A DNA stretch of 64,000 nt from positions 131,501 to 195,500 of the forward strand of contig NZ_LMCW01000023.1 of assembly GCF_001424945.1 (NCBI RefSeq). Direction: 5' to 3'. Position 1 is the first letter of the stretch; the number at the start of each line of letters is the position of its first letter. Shown here one piece after another: positions 15,308-24,351 of the stretch. The translations under genes were made by a program, and so were the position numbers. The notes beneath the pieces are model-generated. The model had not been told where the DNA came from. It searched no databases and saw only the letters and a program-made list of their open reading frames with translations. The stretch comes from Rhizobium sp. Root1203. Its GTDB lineage: Bacteria > Pseudomonadota > Alphaproteobacteria > Rhizobiales > Rhizobiaceae.

Positions 15308-16825
15308 ATGCCAAATCAGCTTAATCTCCGCGCGATTTTAGAGGATCTCCCGACGCGCATGCCAATCCCCGCCTTCAAGCGAAAGTATGTGATCCTGCCT
15401 GCGCTGGCTGCGGGGCTGAGCGCGTCCCTGATTGCCGCTGCCGGCTGGGTTGAAGCGTTCGCCCAGGCACCCTCGCCCGTGCCGGGCGCCGGCGCGCAAA
15501 TGCAGCGCCCTTCGCGCGACGCCTCGACAATGACTGCGACGACGGGGGCTCAGATCGCGCCGGCCGATCCAGCTGCTGAACTGGAAAGGAAACGGGATGA
15601 GACCCGCGTCGAGCTCGAGGCCCTGTCCAAGACCATCAGCCTTTCCTCCGACAGGGTCGGCGAACTCGAGAAGAGCATTTCAGAACTGGACAAGAGTACC
15701 AGCAGCGTTCGGCAGGCATTGATCGATTCAGCCGCACGACGCAAATCGCTGGAGAAGCAGATCCTGGACAGCGAGAAGAAGCTCTCGGATCTCGGCGTGA
15801 AAGAAGATGCCGTTCGCCGCTCGCTGCATGAGCGTCGCGGGCTGCTTGCCGAGGTGCTTGCGGCGCTGCAGCGCATGGGCCGCAATCCCCCGCCGGCACT
15901 TCTCGTGACGCCGGACGATGCGCTCGGCTCAGTCCGCAGCGCCATTCTGCTCGGTGCCGTGGTGCCTGGAATCCGCAAGGAAACCGACAAGCTTGCCGCC
16001 GACCTTGGTAATCTTTCCTCTCTGCAGGCTGCCAGCGCTGCGGAAAAGACCAGCCTGACCGCGACAATGACGAACAGCCTCGAGGAAGAGCGGCGTATGG
16101 ATATGCTTCTCGCCGAAAACGACAAGCTGAGCCGCAGCAACGCTGCGGAACTGGAAGCCGAGCGTAAACGCTCCGAGGAGCTTGCGGGCAAGGCGACCAG
16201 CTTGGAAGGCCTCGTCGCGTCCATGGAAACCGAAATTTCGTCGGTTCGGCAGGCAGCCGCGGCGGCCCGGCAGGCAGAGGAAAACCGCAAGCTTTTGACT
16301 GATGAGCAGCGGGCTCAGGCCAAGGCGCTCGCCGATAGCGGCGTGCCTGATAAAAACCGCATTGCGCCCGCATATCCATTTTCAGATTTGAAGGCGAAGC
16401 TGGAATTGCCGGTGGCAGGTGACACGCTTCGCCAGTTTGGCGATGCCGATGGAACCGGGCACGAGGCCATGGGAATGACGCTAGCCACCAATCCGGAAAC
16501 GGTGGTCACGGCGCCCGCAGACGGGCTCGTGGTATACGCCGGCTCATTTCGTAGTTATGGCCAGATGATCATCCTCGATGCCGGCGACGGTTATCACCTT
16601 GTTCTCTCCGGAATGGAGACGATCAGCACGCGGCAGGGCAAGTTCGTTTTCGCCGGTGAACCGCTCGCCGTGATGGGCGCAAAAAGAGTGGCGAGCGCAA
16701 CTGCATTGGCGCTGGAAACCAACCGGCCAACGCTTTACATTGAATTTCGAAAAGACGGGAAACCGGTCGATTCCCGACCGTGGTGGACCGCCAAAGACAC
16801 TGGAAAGGCACGCAATGATTCGTAG
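15308..16825 (+). CDS. EnvC-like murein hydrolase activator (degenerate M23 domain)
   Basis: A 505-residue periplasmic or membrane-anchored coiled-coil protein. A signal segment lies around residues 27-53, a long coiled coil runs about 85-345, and a LytM/M23-like domain fills the last 130 residues. In that domain the zinc-binding pattern is lost (GTGHEAMGM and DGYHLVLSGM do not fit HxxxD and HxH), as in EnvC proteins that activate amidases instead of cutting murein. The ATG at 15308 is used; ATG 15359 is a fair alternative. The last 11 bases overlap ctpA, so cell-wall processing and proteolysis are coupled. Confidence 0.85.
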   Translation: MPNQLNLRAILEDLPTRMPIPAFKRKYVILPALAAGLSASLIAAAGWVEAFAQAPSPVPGAGAQMQRPSRDASTMTATTGAQIAPADPAAELERKRDETRVELEALSKTISLSSDRVGELEKSISELDKSTSSVRQALIDSAARRKSLEKQILDSEKKLSDLGVKEDAVRRSLHERRGLLAEVLAALQRMGRNPPPALLVTPDDALGSVRSAILLGAVVPGIRKETDKLAADLGNLSSLQAASAAEKTSLTATMTNSLEEERRMDMLLAENDKLSRSNAAELEAERKRSEELAGKATSLEGLVASMETEISSVRQAAAAARQAEENRKLLTDEQRAQAKALADSGVPDKNRIAPAYPFSDLKAKLELPVAGDTLRQFGDADGTGHEAMGMTLATNPETVVTAPADGLVVYAGSFRSYGQMIILDAGDGYHLVLSGMETISTRQGKFVFAGEPLAVMGAKRVASATALALETNRPTLYIEFRKDGKPVDSRPWWTAKDTGKARNDS

Positions 16826-18137
16826 GGCTTCTCTTGTTCTGGTTGGCGCATTGATGGGTGCGACTGCCATGAGCGTCATTTACTCCGCGGGCGTGCCTGC
16901 GGAAGCGGCGGGGGCGTCCACCTACAAGGAGCTGTCCGTGTTCGGTGACGTATTCGAGCGCGTACGCGCGCAATACGTAACGCCGCCGGCCGAGGACAAG
17001 CTCATCGAGAATGCCATCAACGGTATGCTCTCCTCACTGGACCCGCATTCGAGCTACATGAATGCGAAGGACGCTGCAGACATGCAGACCCAGACGAAGG
17101 GCGAGTTCGGCGGTCTCGGTATCGAGGTCACCATGGAAGACGAACTCGTCAAGGTCATCACTCCGATCGACGATACGCCCGCGGCCAAGGCCGGGGTTCT
17201 CGCGGGAGACTATATCTCCGAGATCGATGGTCAGTCGGTGCGCGGACTGAAGCTTGAGGACGCGGTTGAGAAGATGCGCGGCCCGGTCAATACGCCGATC
17301 AAGTTGACGCTGATCCGCAAGGGCGCCGACAAGCCGATCGAACTGACGATCGTGCGCGACGTCGTTGCAGTCCAGGCTGTCAAGTCGCGTGTCGAGGACG
17401 ATGTCGGCTATCTCCGCGTCATCTCCTTCACGGAAAAGACCTATCCGGACCTCGAACGGGCGATCGAGAAGATCAAGAAGACCGTGCCGGCGGACAAGCT
17501 GAAGGGCTATGTCCTTGACCTGCGCCTGAACCCCGGCGGATTGCTCGATCAGGCTATCCAGGTGTCGGATGCGCTGTTGCAGCGTGGCGAAGTGGTTTCC
17601 ACGCGAGGCCGCAACCCCGACGAAACCCGTCGCTTCAACGCCGGTCCTGGCGATCTGACAGATGGAAAGCCGGTGGTCGTGCTGATCAACGGCGGTTCGG
17701 CCTCGGCGTCTGAAATCGTCGCCGGCGCGCTGCAGGATCTGCGCCGTGCCACGGTTCTCGGCACCCGTTCGTTCGGCAAGGGATCCGTCCAGACGATTAT
17801 CCCGCTTGGCGAGAACGGTGCGCTGCGTCTGACGACGGCTCTCTACTACACGCCGTCGGGCCGTTCGATCCAGGGTACGGGTATCACCCCTGACATCAAG
17901 GTCGAAGAGCCGCTGCCGGATGCTCTCAAGGGCAAAATGGTAACCGAGGGCGAGTCCAGCCTTCGCGGCCATATCAAGGGCCAGAGCGAGACCGATGAAG
18001 GTTCTGGCTCGGTTGCCTACGTGCCGCCGGATCCGAAGGATGATGTCCAACTCAACTACGCGCTTGACCTTCTGCGCGGCAAGAAGACGGACCCGTCTTT
18101 CCCGCCGAACCCAGACAAGGCCGTCAGCGCCAAGTGA
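16815..18137 (+). CDS. ctpA: Carboxy-terminal processing protease (S41)
   Basis: A 440-residue periplasmic serine protease with an N-terminal signal sequence (residues 1-32), a PDZ domain (about 95-180; GGLGIEV, AGDYISEIDGQ) and an S41 peptidase domain. The nucleophile lies in GGSASASE (about residues 293-300) and the general-base lysine is K322 in SFGKGS. The tail after residue 395 is low-complexity and probably flexible. The start ATG overlaps the envC-like gene. In alphaproteobacteria such proteases mature cell-envelope proteins. A strong terminator follows. Confidence 0.95.
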   Translation: MIRRASLVLVGALMGATAMSVIYSAGVPAEAAGASTYKELSVFGDVFERVRAQYVTPPAEDKLIENAINGMLSSLDPHSSYMNAKDAADMQTQTKGEFGGLGIEVTMEDELVKVITPIDDTPAAKAGVLAGDYISEIDGQSVRGLKLEDAVEKMRGPVNTPIKLTLIRKGADKPIELTIVRDVVAVQAVKSRVEDDVGYLRVISFTEKTYPDLERAIEKIKKTVPADKLKGYVLDLRLNPGGLLDQAIQVSDALLQRGEVVSTRGRNPDETRRFNAGPGDLTDGKPVVVLINGGSASASEIVAGALQDLRRATVLGTRSFGKGSVQTIIPLGENGALRLTTALYYTPSGRSIQGTGITPDIKVEEPLPDALKGKMVTEGESSLRGHIKGQSETDEGSGSVAYVPPDPKDDVQLNYALDLLRGKKTDPSFPPNPDKAVSAK

Positions 18138-18147
18138 CAATCGAATG

Positions 18148-18188
18148 AGGCGTCAGGCCGGATATCGCATCCGGCCTGACGCCTTTTT
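18148..18188 (+). terminator. Rho-independent terminator after ctpA
   Basis: A perfect 16-bp stem, AGGCGTCAGGCCGGAT (18148-18163) with 18169-18184, loop of five, ending in TTTTT. The next gene starts 28 bases later, so it must have its own promoter nearby or depend on read-through. Confidence 0.92.
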
Positions 18189-18216
18189 GCTGTCCTGATC
18201 CCGGAAACAGGCAAGA

Positions 18217-19413
18217 ATGAGCACGGACCTACACGCGCCCCTAGGGCAGAATCGCAAACCCGGCCGAAAGGGGCCGGGCATCTTGCGGACGGGCCGCGTG
18301 CTTGCCGGCATCTGTCTCATCCTGATTGGCGGATTTTCGCTTTACACCGCATTTCGTGGCGACGGCGTGAAACTCGAAAAGCCCCATGCGCAAAAGGATG
18401 CCGCCGCGCCGCCAACCGAAACAGTGCAGGCCCCCGCCAAGCCGCAGGCTTCCCCTGCTGGCGGCATGCCGAGATCCGACCCCCAGTCTGGTGCGAACGT
18501 CGAGCAGATGGTTGCAGGCGATGGATCCGTGGTGACCAAGTACAGCCCGAGGACGCGCGACGGCAACGGCCCGGTTCTTGTCGATGCCATGCAGATGGGC
18601 CAGGATCCGCGCATGGCAGCGATCCCGAACGATGCCTTATTGGAAGATACGCCTGCCGGGCGACTGCCGATCGTCGGACCGGATGGCCGCCGGCCGATGG
18701 ACCAATATGCGCGCCCATGGTCGGGTGCTCACGGTACCCGGATTGCGATCGTCGTCAGTGGGCTCGGTCTCAGCCAAACGGGGACGCAGCGCGCCATTCA
18801 GCAGTTGCCGGAAGAGGTCACATTCGCCTTTGCCGCCAGCGGCAATAGCCTGCAGCGATGGATGCAGGATGCCCGCCGGGCCGGGCATGAGATTCTCCTG
18901 CAGGTACCTTTCGAGCCGTTCGATTATCCGGCAAACGATCCAGGTCCCGATACGCTGCTCACTTCGAAATCTGCCGCCAAGAACGTCGAGAGCCTGCATC
19001 GTGCGATGGGCGAGATCACGAACTATACCGGCATCATGAATTATCAGGGCGGACGGTTCCTGTCCGACCCCGTTGCCCTGGAACCGGTCATGCGCGACAT
19101 CAGCAAGCGTGGCCTGCTGTTTCTCGACGATGGAAGCGCGGCGCAGTCGAAGACGGCCGTTATCGCCAAGGGGACGGAACTGCCCCATGCCTTCGCCGAC
19201 GTTCAGCTCGACCGGCAGGTCGATGAGAATGCCATCCTGCAGAAGCTTGACGAACTTGAGCGCGTTGCAAAACGCAACGGACAGGCCATTGGTGTCGCTT
19301 CCGCCTTCGATGAAAGCATCGACGCAATTTCCAAATGGACGGAAGAAGCCGCTATGCGCGGCATTGAGATCGTCGGCGTTGCCGCGTTGACGAATGATCC
19401 GAAGAAACCGTGA
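18217..19413 (+). CDS. Divergent polysaccharide deacetylase family protein
   Basis: A 398-residue membrane-anchored protein: one transmembrane segment at about residues 27-47, a Pro/Ala-rich linker to ~150, then a NodB-like fold of the divergent deacetylase (DUF610/YibQ) family. Recognisable pieces are IAIVVSGLGLSQTGTQRAI, EILLQVPFEPFDYP, NDPGPDTLL and MNYQGGRF. Family members usually carry Asp in the first motif; here VVSGLG lacks it, so activity is doubtful. Gene order envC-ctpA-this-rppH is conserved in alphaproteobacteria as I know it and suggests a role in cell-wall turnover. The stop overlaps the rppH GTG. Confidence 0.85.
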   Translation: MSTDLHAPLGQNRKPGRKGPGILRTGRVLAGICLILIGGFSLYTAFRGDGVKLEKPHAQKDAAAPPTETVQAPAKPQASPAGGMPRSDPQSGANVEQMVAGDGSVVTKYSPRTRDGNGPVLVDAMQMGQDPRMAAIPNDALLEDTPAGRLPIVGPDGRRPMDQYARPWSGAHGTRIAIVVSGLGLSQTGTQRAIQQLPEEVTFAFAASGNSLQRWMQDARRAGHEILLQVPFEPFDYPANDPGPDTLLTSKSAAKNVESLHRAMGEITNYTGIMNYQGGRFLSDPVALEPVMRDISKRGLLFLDDGSAAQSKTAVIAKGTELPHAFADVQLDRQVDENAILQKLDELERVAKRNGQAIGVASAFDESIDAISKWTEEAAMRGIEIVGVAALTNDPKKP

Positions 19414-19961
19414 GCAACGATACACCGATGAGCAAGCCGATCGTGAAGGCCGAAGATCTGCCCTACCGCCCCTGTGTCGGGGTGATGGTTCTCAATCGCC
19501 AAGGGCTTGTATGGGCCGGGCGCCGCATTCCCGAGGAGAACTCCGAGTATGACGGATCGCCTCAGCTTTGGCAGATGCCGCAGGGCGGCATCGACAAGGG
19601 CGAGGATCCGCTGGATGCGGCTTATCGTGAGCTATACGAAGAGACCGGCATGCGGAGCGTGACGCTGCTTGCGGAAGCCGGCAGGTGGATCAACTACGAC
19701 CTGCCGCCGCAAATGCTAGGGATCGGACTCAAGGGAAAATTCCGCGGTCAGACTCAGCGCTGGTTTGCATTCCGCTTCGACGGCGACGAGAGCGAGATTT
19801 CGATCAACCCGCCACCCGGTGGACATATGGCGGAATTCGACGCCTGGGAATGGAAGCCCATGGACAGTCTCCCTGCCCTGATCGTCTCGTTCAAACGAAC
19901 CGTCTACGTTGAGGTCGTTGGCGAATTTCGCCATTTGGCGGACCTGAGCGCCGCGAAATAA
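19410..19961 (+). CDS. rppH: RNA pyrophosphohydrolase (Nudix)
   Basis: RppH removes pyrophosphate from the 5' triphosphate of mRNA and triggers decay. The 183-residue protein has the start YRPCVGVMVLN, the RppH-type WQMPQGGIDKGEDP, and the Nudix box ending RELYEETGM. GTG at 19410 overlaps the preceding stop (GTGA); an ATG at 19428 is the alternative and would shorten the protein by six residues. The downstream gene is convergent bfr, with a GC-rich hairpin at 19964-19988 between them. Confidence 0.94.
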   Translation: MSNDTPMSKPIVKAEDLPYRPCVGVMVLNRQGLVWAGRRIPEENSEYDGSPQLWQMPQGGIDKGEDPLDAAYRELYEETGMRSVTLLAEAGRWINYDLPPQMLGIGLKGKFRGQTQRWFAFRFDGDESEISINPPPGGHMAEFDAWEWKPMDSLPALIVSFKRTVYVEVVGEFRHLADLSAAK

Positions 19962-19963
19962 GC

Positions 19964-19988
19964 CCGGCCGCGAGTTTTGTGCGGCCGG
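19964..19988 (+). terminator. Probable terminator after rppH
   Basis: CCGGCCGC, nine bases, GCGGCCGG: an 8-bp GC-only stem followed by TTCCGATTTTT. It lies between convergent rppH and bfr. Confidence 0.55.
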
Positions 19989-20005
19989 TTCCGATTTTTG
20001 GTGTT

Positions 20006-20491
20006 CTACTCGGCTTCGTTGGCGGAGTCGGCGTTGAGTTGGCCGTACTTGGATTCGCCGATTTTGCCCAGGAGCTCCAGCTGGGTCTCGAGGAAGTCGA
20101 TATGGCCTTCTTCGTCCGCCAGCAGTTCCTCGAACAGCTTCATGGAAACGTAATCGCCGGCCTCATGACAGATGTCGCGCGACTTCTTGTAAGCCGTGCG
20201 AGCGTCGTATTCGCCGGCAAGGTCGGCTTCCAGAACTTCCTTGACGTTCTGGCCGATTCGAAGGGGTGCGAGGGTCTGCAGATTGGGGTGACCTTCGAGG
20301 AAAATGATGCGTGCCACCAGACGGTCGGCGTGATGCATCTCTTCGATGGACTCGGCCCGCTCCTTCTTGGCTAGCTTCGTGTAGCCCCAATCTTCGAGGA
20401 GTCGGTAATGAACCCAGTACTGATTGACAGCGCCGAGCTCCAAGAAGAGGGCCTCGTTAAGCCGCTCGATGACTTTTTTGTCGCCTTTCAA
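20006..20491 (-). CDS. bfr: Bacterioferritin
   Basis: This iron-storage subunit has 161 residues from the TTG at 20491, the standard length. With that start the known key residues fall at their classical numbers: E18, E51, H54, E94, E127 and H130 (ferroxidase centre) and M52 (haem ligand). TTG follows GGAGAG by 7 nt. The in-frame ATG at 20617 would add 42 unrelated residues overlapping bfd. The gene lies downstream of bfd in one operon, an arrangement that pairs iron storage with its reductase partner. Confidence 0.96.
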   Translation of the reverse strand: MKGDKKVIERLNEALFLELGAVNQYWVHYRLLEDWGYTKLAKKERAESIEEMHHADRLVARIIFLEGHPNLQTLAPLRIGQNVKEVLEADLAGEYDARTAYKKSRDICHEAGDYVSMKLFEELLADEEGHIDFLETQLELLGKIGESKYGQLNADSANEAE

Positions 20492-20768
20492 TGTCCGCTC
20501 TCCTGTTTTCTTCGTGGAAGTTTCTGAGGCGGGACATGAAATCAAATAATTCGGCTTCCGTCGAGTGGTGACGGGCGTGATATTCCTCGGTGGTCTGAAT
20601 GATGATGTCGACGACATTGGGGAAACAGCCGCAGCAACGGCCGCGTTTCTCCATGGCGTGGTACACCTTGGCCGGTACGATAAGCTGCCAACAGTCCTGC
20701 TCGAGAAGCTCGTTGATGACTTCTCGGATCTCCGTGTCGGTTATATAGTTGCAGCTGCAAACAAGCAC
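20457..20768 (-). CDS. bfd: Bacterioferritin-associated ferredoxin
   Basis: Bfd is a [2Fe-2S] protein that reduces ferric iron in bacterioferritin for release. The N-terminus VLVCSCNYITDTEIREVI and the later GRCCGCFPNVVDII give the cysteine ligands of a BFD-like domain. The length, 103 residues, exceeds the ~64 of E. coli Bfd by a charged C-terminal tail. The GTG at 20768 directly precedes the conserved LVCSC; a longer frame to 20954 overlaps dnaE2 and is unlikely. The 3' end overlaps the bfr start by 35 bases, so the two are coupled. Confidence 0.93.
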   Translation of the reverse strand: MLVCSCNYITDTEIREVINELLEQDCWQLIVPAKVYHAMEKRGRCCGCFPNVVDIIIQTTEEYHARHHSTEAELFDFMSRLRNFHEENRRADIERRQKSHRAA

Positions 20769-20904
20769 GTTCTCATTCCAAACATGACAGTCACTATCGT
20801 CTTTTCTGCTAAAGAAGACGCTGACTGTCAAGAAAAAATTGTCATCTTGCTGCCGTTGCCGTTCTACATTCCCTGTCAATTCGGCGAGAAGGACGCCGTC
20901 CGCT

Positions 20905-23900
20905 TTAGTGAAAGTTGCGTCCCTTCGGCATGACACGTGCCGTTTCCGAAGCATTCATGGGGTCCCCTTCCGACCGGATCCGTTTTTCCATCGCAGCCTT
21001 CTCCAGAATGCCAGCGATTTTTTTCTGCCGGAAATCCGCCGTAGGCCTCAGTACTTCGTCGGCACGGGTGCATGCGCCGAAGCGGCGCGCTTCCTTCTGC
21101 AAGAGCCCCAGGCAGGGTGTTATGTCCTCGATGTGGTCGACGACAGTATGAATGACGCCGCTCTGTTTCTGGAGTTTGCCCCGTATCTTGACCAGCCGCG
21201 CTCCCATGACGATTGAACGGTACTTCTCGAATGTTTTCGGCCAGACAATTGCATTGGCTACGCCCGTTTCATCCTCCAGCGTCATGAAGATAACGCCTTT
21301 TGCCGAACCCGGTCGCTGACGCACCAGCACGAGGCCGGCGATCGTCACCCTTCTGTCGTTCTCGACTTCGAGAAGATCGACACTGCGGGTTATGCCTATT
21401 CTATGAAACTCCTCGCGCAGGAATGAAACAGGATGCGCCTTGAGCGATAGGGACAGGTACCGATAATCCTCGATCACCTGTTCTCCCGGCAGCATCCGGG
21501 GGAGTTTGGTCTGAGGCTCGACCTGCAAATCGACATGGCTGACCTGGTCGAACAAGGGCAGCCCTTCAGCGGCACTTTTCACATCCAGCGCCCGCACCGC
21601 CCATAAAGCCTCGCGCCGGGACAAGCCGATCGTACCGAAGGCATCGGCATCCGCCAGCCGCTCGATATCCGATTTGGTAAGGCCGGAGCGCAGCCAGAGA
21701 TCGCGGATGGACGTATAGCGATCTCCACGATTTGCGATCAGCTTCTCTTTCATCACCGTTTCGGAAAGACCTTTCACCTGCCGGAAGCCAAGACGGACAG
21801 CTCTTCTGGTCCTGATGACATCCTTCATATCGCGATGGCGGAAATCGATCTTGTCCTCGGCGAAGACGGCGTCTTCCAGCAGGCAATCCCAGTCCGAACT
21901 GTTGACATCGACCTCCCGTATTTCCACTCCATGTTCCCGAGCGTCGCGGACCAACTGCGCCGGCGCATAGAATCCCATGGGCTGAGAATTGAGCATGGCC
22001 GCGCAAAAGACATCCGGATAGTAGGCTTTCACCCAGGAGGAGGCATAGACGAGAAGTGCAAAAGAGGCGGCATGACTTTCCGGGAAGCCGTATTCGCCGA
22101 AGCCCTTTATCTGGTTGAAACACTGCTGGGCGAATTCGCGGGAGTATTTCCTGCTGACCATTCCCTCGATGAATCTTTGTTCAAATGTGCCGATGGTCCC
22201 TGTTCGCTTGAAGGTTGCCATCGCCCGCCGCAACCGATCGGCCTCGGCCGGTTCAAATCCCGCGGCCGTGATCGCGATCTGCATGGCCTGCTCCTGGAAA
22301 AGCGGAACGCCCAAAGTCCTCTCCAGGACCCCTTCCAATTCTTCGCTCGGATACTGGATGGGGATGCCTTTAGCCCATTGTTCCCTTTGCTTCAGATAGG
22401 GGTGAACCATATTGCCCTGGATGGGGCCAGGTCTGACGATTGCGACCTCGATGACGAGATCATAAAACCTTCTCGGACGCAGGCGCGGCAGCATGCTCAT
22501 TTGCGCCCGGCTTTCGATCTGGAAAACGCCAAGCGTATCTGCACGGCACATCATGTCGTAAACCGGCGCGCCATCCTCATGGTCCCGATTGCCCAGATCG
22601 GCCAGCGTCTTCTTCACGTCGTAATGAAGCCGAAGCATATCGAATGCTTTTCTGAGGCAGGTCAGCATTCCGAGCGCAAGGATATCGACCTTGAGGATTT
22701 TCAGATTGTCGAGATCGTCCTTGTCCCATTCTATCATATAGCGACCCGGCATCGCCGTGTTCATGATCGGCACGACCTCGTCGAGCCGATCCCTGGTGAT
22801 GACGAAGCCTCCGACGTGCTGGGTGAGGTGGCGGGGAAAGCCGAGAAGCTCCGAGGCATACTTCAGGACGTTTTTCGTCATCGGGTCGCGAATATCGAGG
22901 CCGGCAGATTGAGCCTCCCGCTCGCTCAAATTGTCTTCCGACCAACCCCAGACCAGACTGCCGATCGCCGACTGGATATCCTCCGAAAGACCGAAAGCCT
23001 TGGAGACTTCCCGGCCCGCGGATCGGGTGCGATAGGTCGTGACCCCTGCTGTCAGCCCGGCGTACTCCCTGCCGTATCTCTTGTAGATATACTGGATGAC
23101 CTCTTCGCGCCTGTCATGTTCGAAATCGACGTCGATATCAGGGGGCTCGTCGCGGTCCATGGACATGAACCGGTCAAAGAGAAGGGTGCTGTTCTCCGGA
23201 TTCACTTCCGTTATTTCCAGGCAGTAGCAAATGACCGAATTCGCCGCCGAGCCCCGGCCCTGGCACAGGATATTCAGTTCATACCGTGCGTGGTGGATAA
23301 TCCTACGGACCGTCAGGAAGTAGGGCTCGTATTGTTTTTCTCTGATAAGACCCAACTCATACTCGATCTGATGCTGGATCTTTGGAGGAACACCCGTTGG
23401 AAAGCGTTTTGCGGCTCCCGTCCTCGTAAGGCGTTCAAGGGTCTCATAGGGCGTCTCCCCCTCATCGTTCTCAGATGGATAGTTGTGCTCCAATTCGTCG
23501 AGTGAAAACGAAAGCTTGCCGAAGAATTTTTCCGTATTCGCGATCGCATCCGGATAATCCCTGAAGAGGCGGGCCATTTCACGCGCACCCTTGAGATAGC
23601 GCTCGGCATTCGGGGCCAGAAGAAAACCCGCTTCGGGGATCGGCACGTGTTCCCGGATCGATGTCACGATATCGGCCAAAGGACGGCGGGCCGTATCGTG
23701 GTAAAGCGGTTGGTTGGTAGCGATAAGCGGCACCCGGTTGCTGTTGGCAAGCATGGAAAGAGCCGCAAACGTGCGCTTGTCGCGGCCATCATAGGCTGGA
23801 GCGAGCGCCAGATGGAATGACTTCCCGAAGCGTTTCTGGAAACGCTTCATACGGGCCTCAAAATCCGCGTGACGAAGTGTATCGTCCGCAGTCGACGGAT

Positions 23901-24351
23901 GCGGGACCAATGCAAGCAGCATCCGATCGCCCCATTCCATCAAATCCTCCTCGGTGAGGATGCACTCTCCCTTTTCCGCCTTGAGGTTGCCGGCGCTCAA
24001 CAGGCGACAGAGATGCGCCCAACCTTCCCGATCCTGCGGATAGGCAAGGATATCGGGCGTCCCGTCGGAGAAGACGAGGCGGGCGCCCGGCTGGATTCGG
24101 ATCGCGTCAAGAACGTCCTCCGCCTTCCCATCCTTGTCGAGGACATCCAGCGCCTTCCTCTTGAATTTCTTGTCGATTTCTTTGGATTGGGCATGAGCCC
24201 TGACGACCCCGGCAACCGAATTGCGGTCGGCAATGCCGAGTCCCCCGAGCTTTAGGATTGCGGCCTGTATCACCATCTCTTCGGGCTTGGATGCGCCTTC
24301 CAGAAAAGAGAAATTTGTCCTGGCGCCGATTTCGAAGAAGGCAGGGGTCAT
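20905..24351 (-). CDS. dnaE2: Error-prone DNA polymerase III alpha subunit (ImuC/DnaE2)
   Basis: A 1148-residue replicative-type polymerase used in SOS mutagenesis. The N-terminal PHP domain (TNFSFLEGAS, IADRNSVAGVVRAH) is followed by the C-family polymerase core with catalytic aspartates in PDIDVDFEHDRREEVIQY and KVDILALGML, then helix-hairpin-helix and an OB fold near residue 990 (VTIAGLVLVRQRPGSAKGVI). The start ATG overlaps the imuB stop (ATGA), making the third gene of the cassette. It lacks the exonuclease partner site of standard DnaE, as known for the family. The stop lies 14 bases inside nothing known; bfd promoter sequence lies beyond. Confidence 0.96.
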   Translation of the reverse strand: MTPAFFEIGARTNFSFLEGASKPEEMVIQAAILKLGGLGIADRNSVAGVVRAHAQSKEIDKKFKRKALDVLDKDGKAEDVLDAIRIQPGARLVFSDGTPDILAYPQDREGWAHLCRLLSAGNLKAEKGECILTEEDLMEWGDRMLLALVPHPSTADDTLRHADFEARMKRFQKRFGKSFHLALAPAYDGRDKRTFAALSMLANSNRVPLIATNQPLYHDTARRPLADIVTSIREHVPIPEAGFLLAPNAERYLKGAREMARLFRDYPDAIANTEKFFGKLSFSLDELEHNYPSENDEGETPYETLERLTRTGAAKRFPTGVPPKIQHQIEYELGLIREKQYEPYFLTVRRIIHHARYELNILCQGRGSAANSVICYCLEITEVNPENSTLLFDRFMSMDRDEPPDIDVDFEHDRREEVIQYIYKRYGREYAGLTAGVTTYRTRSAGREVSKAFGLSEDIQSAIGSLVWGWSEDNLSEREAQSAGLDIRDPMTKNVLKYASELLGFPRHLTQHVGGFVITRDRLDEVVPIMNTAMPGRYMIEWDKDDLDNLKILKVDILALGMLTCLRKAFDMLRLHYDVKKTLADLGNRDHEDGAPVYDMMCRADTLGVFQIESRAQMSMLPRLRPRRFYDLVIEVAIVRPGPIQGNMVHPYLKQREQWAKGIPIQYPSEELEGVLERTLGVPLFQEQAMQIAITAAGFEPAEADRLRRAMATFKRTGTIGTFEQRFIEGMVSRKYSREFAQQCFNQIKGFGEYGFPESHAASFALLVYASSWVKAYYPDVFCAAMLNSQPMGFYAPAQLVRDAREHGVEIREVDVNSSDWDCLLEDAVFAEDKIDFRHRDMKDVIRTRRAVRLGFRQVKGLSETVMKEKLIANRGDRYTSIRDLWLRSGLTKSDIERLADADAFGTIGLSRREALWAVRALDVKSAAEGLPLFDQVSHVDLQVEPQTKLPRMLPGEQVIEDYRYLSLSLKAHPVSFLREEFHRIGITRSVDLLEVENDRRVTIAGLVLVRQRPGSAKGVIFMTLEDETGVANAIVWPKTFEKYRSIVMGARLVKIRGKLQKQSGVIHTVVDHIEDITPCLGLLQKEARRFGACTRADEVLRPTADFRQKKIAGILEKAAMEKRIRSEGDPMNASETARVMPKGRNFH

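Noticed and set aside
20769..20904. Iron-responsive (Irr/RirA) operator upstream of bfd
   Set aside because: I looked for the dyad forms that I know and saw only a TTGACA; the match was not good enough to call.
21835..23505. 556-codon open frame on the plus strand inside dnaE2
   Set aside because: Long but antisense to clearly recognisable DnaE2 polymerase motifs; high GC produces open antisense frames.
23644..23649. CACGTG hexamers at 23644, 20934 and 29925 as possible further parS
   Set aside because: Flanks do not match the parS consensus; only the hexamer is shared and these lie inside genes.
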